Part shown: piece by piece, positions 16,201 to 26,989 of the stretch
Layout of the letters: each line of letters opens with the position of its first letter
Position numbering within the stretch: position 1 is the stretch's first letter
Source: Nematostella vectensis
Lineage: Eukaryota; Cnidaria; Anthozoa; Actiniaria; Edwardsiidae
Assembly: GCF_932526225.1 (NCBI RefSeq)
Contig: NC_064035.1
Span: 12,158,566 to 12,222,565 of the forward strand
Length of the DNA: 64,000 nucleotides
Reading direction: 5' to 3'
Made by a program: the position numbers and the translations under genes
Notes under the pieces: generated by a model
Told to the model about the DNA's origin: nothing
Database searches by the model: none
What the model saw: the letters and a program-made list of their open reading frames with translations, nothing else

Positions 16201-19200
16201 TCACCAAGTATATGTAGTGAGTTTCACTCACCAAGTATATGTAGTGCGTTTCACTCACCAAGTTTATGTAATGCCCTTCAATCTACGAGTATATGTAATG
16301 CCCTTCATTCACCGAGTATATGTAACGCCCTTCACTCACCGAGTATATGTAGTGCCCTTCACTCACCAAGTATATGTAATGCCCTTCACTCACCGAGTAT
16401 ATGTAACGCCCTTCACTCACCGAGTATATGTAGTGCCCTTCACTCACCAAGTATATGTAATGCCCTTCACTCACCGAGTATATGTAGTGCGTTTCACTCA
16501 CCAAGTTTATGTAGTGCTCTTCGCTTACCAAGTATATGTAACACCCTTCGCTCACCAAGTATATGTAACGCCCTTCACTCACCAAGTATATGTAATGCCC
16601 TTCACTCACCAAGTATATGTAACGCCCTTCACTCACCAAGTATATGTAGTGCGTTTCACTAACCGAGTATATGCAATGCCCTTCACTCACCAAGTATATG
16701 TAATGCCCTTCACTCACCGAGTATATGTAACGCCCTTCACTCACCGAGTATATGTAGTGCCCTTCACTCACCAAGTATATGTAACACCCTTTACTCACCA
16801 AGTATATGTAGTGCCCTTCACTCACCCAGTATTTGAAGTGCGTTTCACTCACCAAGTATATGTAGTGCGTTTCACTCACCAAGTATATGTCATGCCCTTC
16901 ACTCACCAAGTATATGTCATGCCCTTCACTCACTGAGTATATGTAACGCCCTTCACTCACTGAGTATATGTAGTGCGTTTCACTCACCAAGTATATGTCA
17001 TGCCCTTCACTCACCAAGTATATGTAATGCCCTTCACTCACTGAGTATATGTAGTGCGTTTCACTCACCAAGTATATGTAGTGCGTTTCACTCACCAAGT
17101 ATATGTCATGCCCTTCACTCACCAAGTATATGTAATGCGTTTCACTCACCAAGTATATGTAATGCCCTTCACTCACTGAGTATATGTAGTGCCCTTAACT
17201 CACCGAGTATATGTAGTGCCCTTAACTCACCAAGTATATATAATGCCCTTCACTCACCGAGTATATGTAGTGCCCTGAAGGGTGCCAGCAGCTTCTTGGT
17301 TGACTGTACTCATCGTTGAGCGAGCCATAAAAATTAGCAATCTGAGATAACATCAACATTTGAGCTCTCACAATCATTGGAATAACAACATAATCATGCT
17401 CTATACTTACCTGGGATCCATTTTCAAGATCATATATAATAAGTCTGTTTTTATCTAAGGAAGAAAAAAAATCAAATAGCTGTCTCATCCTTCAGACACT
17501 GTTTAGTTGTTGTTGTTGTTGTTTGTATTCTTCTGAAAAAAATCCTATTTAGTCCGTTGCAATCCCCTCCCCCCCCAAAAAAATGAATAACATAGATGTT
17601 GATATATGTACTGTTATTTGAGTTTTTACCGAAAGTAAAAGTCTAAATACTGACTAAACAAATGTTGACCACATATACTAACAAACTATGTGAGTTACCA
17701 GTAGATACAAGAATGAACTTGTCAGAAGGACAGCAGCTAATGTCCATGGCTGTAAAGCTGACATAGTCATCTCCAAGAGCATTCATATTTATTGCCTTTA
17801 TCTGTAGATAAAATTAAATGTTTTTGTATGACCCGAGGTTCTACTATACATTCTAAATAATGAATGTGAACCTTTTTATAAAATTTAGGGGCTGGGCTTT
17901 TTTAAATTAATCCTCATTTCTCCTTACCTCGTTGGGTTCATCTTCTGTCATATCAATAATATGTAATTTGTGGTCATTTCGGATGGCAGTAATCAAAACA
18001 TCAGTGGTCTGAAATAGGTAAAGATTGCAATAAAGAAAAAAACTGAGAAAATCTAATATAGAAAATTATGTTATGTTATTTGAACACAGATTGACAAACC
18101 TGTCTGAATGTGATTGCTTCAACCTGGCCGTTAAATCTCATCTGCTTTTTCAACACATATTTATCATTTTCATTTCCTCTGAACCAAAAACAAAAAAAAA
18201 CAATGCATTACATTTTGATTTCTCAGATTACACAACTCTTTAAACATTATTTATTTCATTGCAGAAAGTAACTCTCATGCAGTTTTTGCAGTAGTTTTGT
18301 TAATTTTAAAGTTACTTTTAGCCTTTTGGTATGCTTACATATAAACTTTTTTGCACACCTGCCAAACTTTAGTGTCACATTTGTGGAAGCAATGAAAATT
18401 TTCAATATTTCAAAAGCAGGTACATAATAAGCCAGGTTCACACTAGCAATTTCTGTTGTGTGACAAGCTGTATTAATTTATGCTTTGCTTGTGATTTCCA
18501 ATACATCCTAGGCTTCCATGCAATGAAATTCATTTCAAAATAGCAGCAGATCACTTCTGAACAACATATTGTGTTTAATCGAGTTTTCTTGCTTTTTCTG
18601 CTATACTTATTAGAGGTTTCACATAGAATTTGCAACTGTTTACACAAAAAATGAGATAATTGAATTGGCTGTAATAAATGTGTATGTAGTTGTCAATTAA
18701 ATTGCTGCCGATGCGAAATTAACTGTTGATGTGAAATTGCTGCAGGCTTTTCTTACATGCACAATTCAGGGTTGCAGCTAGATGGCTGAAAATAAAGTAG
18801 CTCAGTTTGCAAACAATCAAAGGTATCTTGTACCTGTAAATACAGATGCTCTGGTCATAGGAAGCTGTTGCAAAGCAATTTCCAGAAGGAGACCATCTCA
18901 CTCGCACAACAAACCTATGAAACATATTCTCATCTTCAACACAAAACCTAAAGTAATAAAATACAACAAGAATAAAAGATATTTCTTCACTCAATGATCC
19001 CTGGCTATTACTTAAAGTGATTTACAAAAGAAAAAACACACAGATTGAAAACAGATACCTACCTCTATTTTGAGTTGTTTCAGCCTGTCAAGGTAAAACA
19101 CTGCTGCTACTAGTCAGCAACTGAGCAATGGGTGAATAATGGGGAAACAATTTATTTGTACAGGATATAACTACATTTATTGTGGAACTTTCTTTAGGCT

Positions 19201-22200
19201 GGCCATATTTGAGCCCCCATATTTCAATCATTTTGTGTTGCAGAATAATTCATTTTGTTTTTCTTCCGATTTGAGGTTTTGTGATAATTTTTAGGGGAAT
19301 CCCCTGGTATTCACTGGAACCCCTTTTGTGAAATCCTGCTCTTTAAAAAATTCCAAAGTTTAACAATTCTCCAAACAAAGCAAGATACACTAAAATAAGA
19401 TTACACGTAGGTATTACTTACTTTCTATGGTGATCAAATGACTGGAGTACCGATGGCTCACTGTTTGTGAGCTGGACAAGGCATACTTTTCTATCCATGC
19501 TTCCAGTAAGCATAAGACTCCTATCATCAATAACAAAAAAATCAAGCATGTACTTTATCTTAATCTTAGCATATTGTTTTAATTAGATAGCTAAAAGACA
19601 TGTGTTCCACATATGGTATAAGAGGCATTTATTGCAAGGCTCCTTATTAAATATGTATTAAATTTAAGCCAATTTTTTAGACATGAGAAACACCCGCCAC
19701 TAAATGATGCAGCTGATTGTGAGGCTGCAATCAAATGTTTTGCCTTATTATATTTATTATATATAGTGTATAGGCACCCAGTGTATAAAACACATAAAAT
19801 TATCTTTTTGAAGCAGAAGAGCATATCCAACATAGAAAATGGAATGGAAAGGGTTGTTGGTGTTCTATGTTAAAGTGAAGGCTAGCTTGCCCACAGCCCA
19901 CAATAAGGAATGGTTACATATGTATAGCTGTATGGGTTAAACAGTCAAACTAAGGCACTATTTTCAAAGGCTAATATATAGTTTTTGCAGGAATTAGCCT
20001 TAGCTTTTTGGTCTCATTATATTTTATTAAACACAAGCCTGTTTTGTATGGGCTGCATAGACTCAAAATCTTCAGTCTTAAAGCCTAAAGTGGCTGGTTG
20101 CGGTTAAAAAATATGTGTACCTACTGTTTGAATGGATGGCAATCAATTGTGATAAGAGCCGCAGAGTGAAGGGTCGTCTGTGAAGGGAGGTTTTTAATGC
20201 TTGACGTATCATGAGGAAGAGGTACGGGGAGCACCAATGTAGTCAACATGCCTCCAGTTGAACCCATTATTAACACTGTTTAAAAGCCAAAAGGGAGTTA
20301 TATATAAAATTGTGAATAAATAAAAAGGTACTCATTTAAAATGCTGTCCAAGTGTGAAAAGTAAGATAAGAAAAAAAAGGGATCACAAAAAGAAATCACT
20401 TTCTATGGATCAAATAGTATAATCTTTTAAAATATCTTTTGAAAATGGCTACAATGTTACCTCCATCAGATTGGAGTCGCAAGGCTAAGATGTTAGACCC
20501 TCCAACCAAACACTCCAGACAAATCAAACACTGAAAAATAAACAAACAGCAAAAATGTAAAATACAATCAAACCCCGCTAACTTGAACTCTGAAGAGAAG
20601 TAAAAATCAGTTTGAGTTAGCAGGGAATTCCAGTTTGCAGAGTAAAAATTACTCAAAATAAGGTTCAAGGGAAATCGAACTTAGTTCGAGTTAGCGGGGA
20701 TTTCGCTTTAGTTGAATTCTAGTTAGTGGGGTTCTACTGTAAATTCAAGTATATGAAAAAAAGGTAACTGCATATTATGAGTACCTTGTTAGCAAATGTG
20801 CTACCAGCAATGTCACTCTGAAAAAAATGCCAAAAAATAAATTAAAAATAAACAAAAAAAGAAATCAAAAAGGCATCTAAAGGAGCGGTCATTAATTACT
20901 GGGGGGGGGCAGCAAATATGTAGGGGGGGCTACATTTTTTTGGCGTCGATTCACGTACAAATTCATGCAAATAAATATCTATGAAACTAGAGGATCGATA
21001 GATGGGTTAAACAAGCTGTTTACTAATTTTTGATAAAAAAAGCATGTTCAAATCCTAAGGATGAAAGGACATTTTCATCCAGAGTTTGTAATGTGCATGG
21101 CATCTGACAATTAAGTAAATTAGAAGTCCCTCCAATAACTTGCAAATGGCTTGCATCACCAGTTAAAAAATTGGTATAAAGGACAAACTGATGTAAAGAA
21201 ATGACTACTCTTAGCAGAGAAATTCAAAAATCAAAACTTTGGGATTTTTTATTATGTTATCCAGGGGCATTTTGTTTGATGCAGATGCAATGTTGTGTAA
21301 CAGATAATTCATGTAGTTGTGTTTTCTAATAAATAGGTCTTCCCTACCAAGGGCAAAAGACTGGGAGCCAACACTTTGTCTCTTGTAAGTTCATGGTATT
21401 CATCTGTTAAGTGAAAAAAGATTAACCATTATTGTAGAACACACCTCATAAATAAACATGAAACTGACTTTCATTTTACACCTTATGACTCCAAACATAA
21501 GCACACATCCAGGGGGTGCATGTGGGTGCGCATTATCATTTTTCCATATGAAACTAATGACGGCATCATGCTCAGCAATATACTGGGTATGCACCTGTCA
21601 CATAGCTGAGAGATTTCATACAAAATGTTTAAAAAAATAATAGCTCTTAACTAGTCCCATTTAGGTATGAACCAAGGACTCCAAACGATTGTAAGGAGAA
21701 CCAAGTATTTCAAGAAGGCATACCAGTTTCCTCCCCCATGTACCTAGAACTCACTATTTCAAAGCAAATCTGCACATGTCGAGAGGATGGGCTAAAAACT
21801 ACACAAACTCAGTAGCGGGTTAGGGGGTTAACCCCCCCCCCCCCCCCCTTTGTTTGGGCTGGCTTTTTTTATTGTTTCCATTGAAACAACCTATGTAACA
21901 AAAGTTATATGGTACCAATAATATCTACATAATTATCTACATCTACATCTTGTGTCTGTTCATTCCAAAATCGTTACAAAGGTAAAATAATGAGATAACT
22001 TTTTGAGTCAAACTCCCCCCCCCCCCCCCCTGGAGAAAGCTAGATCCGCCCCTGAGACTATGGTACTAAGTGCCATAAAACACGTGATCTTACCTAAAAC
22101 GGACAGCAGTTCACCAGATTTCTTTATAGAATCTTCTTTAAATTCGAAACCACTGAAATTTTAAGTTAAAATTGTAGAGGAACGCAAGGTTGTGTACCAC

Positions 22201-22342
22201 AAGAACGCGACAATTAAACGGGATTAATGACTGATGATAATTGGCATTATTACCTCTCTTCTTGAAAAGCTGAGAGAGATTTCAAGTAGCCTTGTTCGTG
22301 TAGAAACTGTGAAATTAGTTTGTGCACTTTCTCGCGGTCCAT
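1225..22342 (-). CDS. LisH domain and WD40-repeat protein, 414 aa, 15 exons
   Basis: Exons in transcript order: 22342-22254, 22152-22094, 21403-21348, 20817-20785, 20530-20461, 20275-20125, 19520-19422, 18947-18834, 18178-18100, 18008-17928, 17801-17699, 17454-17411, 17341-17258, 1855-1772, 1323-1225. All junctions are GT-AG and in phase, totalling 1,245 nt. The first exon encodes a LisH motif (MDREKVHKLISQFLHEQGY), a dimerisation module. Later exons carry WD40 signatures such as VRVRWSPSGNCFATASYDQS, a blade with WHPSGHYIY (exon 13) continuing as TSQDKSIVVWEV (exon 14), and LASCGFDGTVRLW near the C-terminus. The protein is probably a beta-propeller scaffold. The orthologue group and partners are not recognised. 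The continuous WD40 text across exons 13-14 proves that the huge satellite lies inside an intron of this gene. It is divergent from the kinase gene at 23146. Confidence 0.9.
1608..1715. repeat. GATGAC-type simple repeat
   Basis: Imperfect GAT/GAC trinucleotide-rich tract in the last intron of the LisH-WD40 gene. It opens short spurious frames rich in Met, Thr and Asp. Confidence 0.8.
3148..9843. repeat. Higher-order tandem duplication, two copies of 3,348 bp
   Basis: Copy 1 is 3148-6495 and copy 2 is 6496-9843, an offset of exactly 3,348 bp (124 units of 27). The order of variant units is the same in both, including the rare TTTGAAGTG unit (3421 and 6769), CTCGCCAGG units and a TGAGTATATATAATG unit (4981 and 8329). 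The only difference I noticed is A at 5380 versus C at 8728. Such near identity points to a recent unequal exchange or replication-slippage event. Confidence 0.9.
9170..16320. repeat. Second higher-order duplication, offset about 4.0 kb
   Basis: Blocks from about 9.17-12.27 kb recur at about 13.19-16.32 kb. The offset moves through 4,019, 3,992, 4,019 and 4,046 bp, that is, in steps of one 27-bp unit. The irregular 26-bp units and the run of TAGTGCTTTTCACTC units (about 11950 and 15997) are shared. The copies have thus gained and lost single units since duplication, so this duplication is probably older than the 3,348-bp one. Confidence 0.8.
20563..20741. mobile_element. Short TIR element (MITE) with TA ends, Tc1/mariner or pogo type
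   Basis: A 179-bp element in intron 5-to-4 space of the LisH-WD40 gene. Its ends are imperfect inverted repeats, TACAATCAAACCCCGCTAAC and, read inwards from the right, TACAGTAGAACCCCACTAAC. Both start with TA, as expected for a TA-target element. There is no coding capacity. Family placement rests on end sequence alone. Confidence 0.65.
21810..22054. mobile_element. Short C-tract-rich interspersed element
   Basis: This segment between exons 3 and 2 of the LisH-WD40 gene has two long C runs (about 21833-21848 and 22015-22030). It ends in GATCCGCCCCTG, which resembles the inverted right end of the element at 30801-31057. The left end is less well matched. No coding capacity is seen. Confidence 0.4.
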
Positions 22343-23145
22343 CGCTGAACATAAATTTTGTTTGATTAGCTATGTTCTTCTTGATTCGACGAGAAGATAC
22401 GACGCATTCGATCCGCCATATTTAGCACAGTAACCTGGCCTCCTAGCGCCTCGAGATGAAGGTTTATAATGCGAGAATAAAACGTCACAAAATGTATCTA
22501 AAATCCCGAATGTTTTGCTAGAAAAGATTTTAAAATACAAGGATGAAGTGGATGCTTCCGTCCTGCATCGCAACATCTCAACAACGCATTGAATGTTGTG
22601 CTATGTTTGGGCTCCCTGTGTTTTAAGGTAGCCAGGCCTTATTATTCGAATGCGTTTTTTGGCGGGAGTTTGAAAGACGAAGAAGGCGCCAAACTTAGGT
22701 GAGTTCAAATTCACTCTTTCACCCAATAACAAATTTCGCTGTCACGGAAAGCAGACCCAGTCTGCAGTCGCCGATAACATAGCAAACGGAACCAGTATTC
22801 AATGTAAAAGGGGCTGATTTCTGTTTTCGGGACGGACTTCTTCTAGTTTTAATGAAAATAAGACGAATAAGCTTGGCTAGTGATATATTGTTTTATGAGA
22901 CTCGTTGATCACTTCGTGCTTTCGCTTTCACTTTCGTGGCATCTGTGAGTGAATTCGGCCATATATGGTGACGAGAAAGGGGCTTCCCCTAGCTTTTAAG
23001 GCTATGGCAATTTAGATTGCGTAGTTCTCTGACCGAAATGTCGATTTATTTACGACTTTCTTCCCTCCTGGCACGGTTGAATTGTGAACGTGACATCCGC
23101 ACACTCGCTAGTTGAAGGTCTCATGGACATCGAAAGACTAACTAA
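22343..23145. promoter_or_regulatory. Divergent promoter interval, LisH-WD40 gene and kinase gene
   Basis: About 800 bp separates the two start codons, which point away from each other. It is less AT-rich than the introns and has several CG dinucleotides. No TATA box or defined operator is convincing. A shared bidirectional promoter is inferred from spacing only. Confidence 0.5.
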
Positions 23146-26100
23146 ATGTTAAGACTTGCTTTAAAGATGGTTATAGTGGTGCTAAGACTAATACGAATGC
23201 AACTTTTTCAGCACAAAGCATCACTTTCATCGAAGCAAAGACGACTAAAATTCAAAAGCACAGACATGATCGGTTTAACAAGAAACCAGGGTCTGTGCTC
23301 GTCCGCGAAAGTTTTAATTCTCGAAGGAAACATCGGAGTGGGCAAGACAACGTTAGCCTGTCAACTCGCTAGGAAGCTCAACTACAAGCTCTTCCTAGAA
23401 CCAACCAACAAGAACCCTTATTTAGCCAGATTTTATGAGGATCCCAAAAGATACGCGCTAAAAATGCAAATATGGCTATTTCGCCAGAGATTCAGAATGT
23501 ACTCAAAGGCCACCTCGCATGTGCTTACTACAGGTTAGTAAATATATTATTATTTACTTGTTAACTCTAGTTAACACTAGTTTAACTCTAGTTCCATTTT
23601 TTGTAATCTGAAATTTGCTTTTCCATATTAACATGCCTGGCCCTACCAATCAATAATTCTGATGATCAAAAATAATCAATACAAATCAATCAATCAATTA
23701 ATAGTGGAAATCAATAGAAATCAATAACATTAACTATGGCGGTGTGGGGTGATAAAATGTGTGGTGATAAAATGTGTGGTAATAGACATTAGTATAGAGG
23801 ATTAAAGTTAGCAAGTGTGGCTATGTTATATGGTGTATCGCATTAGCGGGTGTTAGGCTAAGAATTATTGTAATAAATGGGAGGTAGAGAACGGGCTTGG
23901 TGAGCTTGTGGATCTTATTAGCGAAGTATAAATCTTAATTAGGTCATTTGAGTCGACCCCAGCTTTCCTCAGAAGTCTAAGTGCGTACAGGCGTTTATTC
24001 ACCTTTTTTATGATGTTTTCAACATGCATATTCCATGACAAATCCCTACTAATATGAACACCTAGCATTTTGTAATCTTCAGACTGTTTAACTTGAGAAC
24101 CATTCAGGAACAGAGGGGCAAGCTCTGTTGGTTTGAATTGTAGGAAGTTGATAGTTAACTCGCGACACTTTTTTAGATAGTGGTTATATGAGTATAGGAC
24201 AGTTGGTTCCTTGATAAAACCCGATATTAAATCGATAATAATCAATATGATTGAATACCCTTGGGCTGAAAGTACCAATTTTTATGGATTTCCAATATAA
24301 ATCAATAATAATTGACTGATTAATATTGATTATTATTGATTATTATTGATTAATTAGTTTCTGATTAGTTTCCGATGATCGATTTTTATTGATTGGTAGG
24401 GCTGTGGAACATGAAGCTTGAACATTGGGGGGGTGGGGCAAATATCAAACATATGACGGGGTGAATTTGTGGAATTTAGCTCCCATACATATCTTGTAAA
24501 ACTTCTGCCCAAAAAGGGGGTTGGTAAACACTGTATAGAGTGTATACAGCACCATTGTTTTGAAGTGAAAAGGATTCAAGGTGATGTTTTCTTCACAGGT
24601 CAAGGGGTGCTATTGGATAGGTCTGTGTTCAGTGATTGTGTTTTTGCTGATGTCAACTATAAAGAAGGCACGATATCTGAAGAAGGTACTAAATGTTGCT
24701 GGTTTTTATTTGTATGATTATTAATATTATTTAATCTGGACTATACGTTTTTTTCCTAAGGTTATAAGTATTACAATGAGCTAAAAACTAAAGCATTGAA
24801 GTCAGTACCTCCCCCCCATGTCATGCTATTTGTGGATGCATCACCAGAGGTGTGTTTTGAGAGGATCCATGGCAGAGGACGGGTAAGCTACATACAACTG
24901 GGCAAAATTGACGCATTTTGATTGAAAATCAAAAACCCACCACACTTGGCATATCAAATACATGATAAAAATGTTCTGTTGATTTTAACATTTAGGACTA
25001 TGAGAGTGGCATACCCCTCTCCTACCTGAAGGCACTGCACAAAGCATACAGGAACATGCTTATTGACATGAGGTAATTCTCCAGTATTAGTTGTTTAAAT
25101 CTAAAACTTATATACCCTTATTACTAGTTCTATTAAACAGTTCCTTCTAAACACCTATATTGTAATTTGCGAGCTCTGGAACATTGTTATACATTACATT
25201 AATTTCTTGATCTTATTGTGTTGGCAAACCCTCTTAAAATCTTAATTTGCTTTTCACTTGTATGGGTTTTCTTTTCAGGCAGAGGGGGACATGTGTCTTG
25301 GAATATGACTGGTCACATTTCGGTTATCAGTTCGAGGTATATTTTAAAAAGTATCAAATGTTGTGTGGATATGTTGCTGAAGGTATTGTCGGGGATCAAA
25401 ATAGCGGCCAGAGTTTTCTGGTCTTTGCTGGTTTTTTTTTTTTTTTTTTTTTGAAAAGAGAAAATTGAAAAAATTACTTGTTGTTTGAACCTGTTGCTGC
25501 CCTCTTCCCAGTCCTCGCTATGGCCTTGCTGATGTAGCTGTTCTCACATTTCACAGGTATGCAAAGATGTGAATATGGCATCTTGTACTCCATGGGATAC
25601 AAATGTATTACAAGATTTTCACAAAATGTGAGATGAAATGTAACCCATGCTGATTGTTGAATTGATATTTTTAAATTTTTCTCTTCTTCATCCTCAGATG
25701 GTAATAATCATTATTTGATATTGAAGTATTTTGTTCTTTTTCAACAGTGTTGATGATAAGAATTTGATGAAACACACTTTATCTCTAAGTTATACCATCC
25801 CTGAAGTAGAATTTTCTGATGACCTAGATGATGAGGTAATGTTCAAGTTACTGTATCCAAGTTAATTGTAATCATTATTAAAATAATGGGTCTGGAAGTT
25901 TGAAAAAGTCCCAAAATGCAAATTAAAATATAATAATGCTGTTTTGCTTCAAGCTTACAATAATTGTATTGCAGTGGTACTTCTAGGATGAATGCAGCAT
26001 TTTAGTTAGAAGCAAACATTATGGGACTATTTAGAGGTTGATCCCTTAGCAGGTAGACACTCCTTCCCAGGTATGCGTGACATAACAGCAGCTGCTTAGC

Positions 26101-26265
26101 ATGCTGTTTTTTAATGTAGAGAACTTTATTTTAATTGTTATTTTTTCATTTTAATAGAGTGAGAAATTACAGGAGGAGGAAAAGAGGTACCATCTGCATG
26201 AATCAAAGCAGTCTGCTCACAAGAGAATGAATATACTAAAAGATGTCTTAACGAATAACAAATAG
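23146..26265 (+). CDS. Deoxynucleoside kinase family protein, 328 aa, 8 exons
   Basis: Exons: 23146-23533, 24599-24685, 24761-24882, 24996-25072, 25279-25350, 25512-25556, 25748-25835, 26158-26265 (987 nt, in phase). It probably phosphorylates deoxynucleosides in the salvage pathway. Visible features are a P-loop GNIGVGKTT at residues 61-69, the DRS motif at about 136-138 (catalytic/substrate region), and a lid-like segment EVCFERIHGRGR followed by GIPLSYLKALH, typical of the dCK/dGK/dNK fold. The N-terminus is basic and hydrophobic without acidic residues for about 35 residues, consistent with a mitochondrial presequence. The C-terminus is a longer charged tail. Exons 5-6 are the least certain: the phase closes only if exon 5 ends at AAAAA/GTATCA (25350) rather than at the stronger-looking GAG/GTATAT (25336). 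The non-catalytic relative NDUFA10 is the main alternative, but the intact P-loop and lid favour a kinase. Confidence 0.82.
23640..24402. mobile_element. 763-bp element with 17-bp terminal inverted repeats
   Basis: The ends are perfect 17-bp inverted repeats, GCCCTACCAATCAATAA (23640-23656) and its complement (24386-24402). Subterminal regions are dense in ATTGATT/AATCAAT motifs on both sides. It sits in intron 1 of the kinase gene. The interior carries a retrotransposon-derived fragment on the minus strand. Target-site duplication is unclear. No transposase is visible, so it would be non-autonomous. Confidence 0.7.
23865..24190 (-). pseudogene. Remnant of a non-LTR retrotransposon reverse transcriptase, C-terminal part
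   Basis: Minus-strand frame with the pattern found C-terminal to the catalytic region of LINE-type reverse transcriptases: KMLGVHISRDLSWNMHVENI, then KKVNKRLYALRLLRKAGV and LIKIYTSLIRS. Only about 110 codons survive, with no catalytic motif and no endonuclease. It lies within the inverted-repeat element in the kinase gene's first intron. Confidence 0.75.
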
Positions 26266-26989
26266 GGAGTGTTCTTTGCTTTTAACAATGTTTTGTGTAT
26301 AGCCTCTGTATATAACAATGTCAAACATTCATCAGTTTATTTGGTGCTTTTATTATATTTGAGGTTTTCTCATAGCAATGCCTTAGTTATAAACAAAACA
26401 CATCTTGAAATTGCATTTCAATATTGTATTATAGTTTTATCCTTTAATAAAAAAATTAAATGCCATTTTTGGCTAATGGGGACATTGTGCATCTATAAAT
26501 TTTTCTCTACAGTTACTGTCCACATAAATGCTTTGAACTTTCCATTATTTTGGTTGTGTGTTAAATGCCACTGCCAAATGTACTACCTACCATCTTTTAA
26601 AATTTCCTTCCCCGTCATACACTCTTATTTCTCACCAAAGCAGACTTACCATCCTAAATTCCTTCCCAGTCATACTTTTATTTCTTACCATAGTAGTACT
26701 GAACTACCACCCTAAATGGCTCCCCGGTCATACCGGTCTTATTTCTATATTGTCCTCTTATATTTTTTAATGTCACGCGGCACTTTTCCTGCGGTAACGC
26801 CTCTTGTAACTGTTCCGCCGTGATATATTTAATGGTTGAACAAGCTGGTTTGCCTGTCGAGCCGCCTGTGCAATGACCACGTGTGATTCAAGCGTCTGGT
26901 TTTCTCTATGGTACATGTTCAACGGGTCTTCTTGGACACTTACTCTGATCGTCTCTGTTATGACATGAGTTAAACAAAGTTTGAGCAGG

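Larger units (their letters stand above)
1856..17257 (-). other. Giant intron 13 of the LisH-WD40 gene
   Basis: The intron runs from the donor GTGAGT (first base 17257) to the acceptor TTCCACAG ending at 1856. Phase is 0 and the flanking protein text joins as HYIYS then TSQDKS. It is about 15.4 kb, whereas the gene's other introns are mostly about 0.1-0.9 kb. Roughly 95 percent is the 27-bp satellite. The remaining 3' part, 1856-2718, is AT-rich and contains a small direct duplication of a TTTTAATGGTCCCCAAGTG block near 1965-2010. Confidence 0.9.
2719..17276. repeat. 27-bp minisatellite, about 540 units, derived from an exon-intron junction
   Basis: Tandem units of 27 bp run almost without interruption. 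A few 26-bp units have CACTAG or CACCATG junctions near 10731, 11104, 11457 and 11616, and these recur in the second duplicate. In the sense of the host gene (minus strand) the unit is AGGGCACTACATATACTCG followed by GTGAGTGA. The first 19 nt are identical to the end of exon 13 (17258-17276) and the last 8 nt to the start of its intron. The array therefore repeats a 5' splice site. Common variants include TTGGTGAGT, GTTAGT, GTGATT, GTGAAT and GCGAGT donors and GCATTACATA bodies. Because 27 is a multiple of 3 and the unit lacks stops in several frames, frames of hundreds of codons appear on both strands. I treat these as by-products of the repeat. Confidence 0.98.

Noticed and set aside
2719-17276. 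CRISPR array or centromeric satellite
   Set aside because: There are no spacers between repeats and the setting is a eukaryotic intron. The exon-derived unit and single-gene location argue against a centromere.
2686-17488. Open frames of up to about 1,100 codons on both strands (PFTHRVYVM-type and HYIYSVSEG-type repeats)
   Set aside because: They arise because a 27-bp unit without stops keeps every frame open. Both strands and several frames are open at once, and the array lies inside a proven intron. No gene is called.
25430-25452. T run as a retrotransposon tail
   Set aside because: A lone homopolymer in an intron with no element attached.
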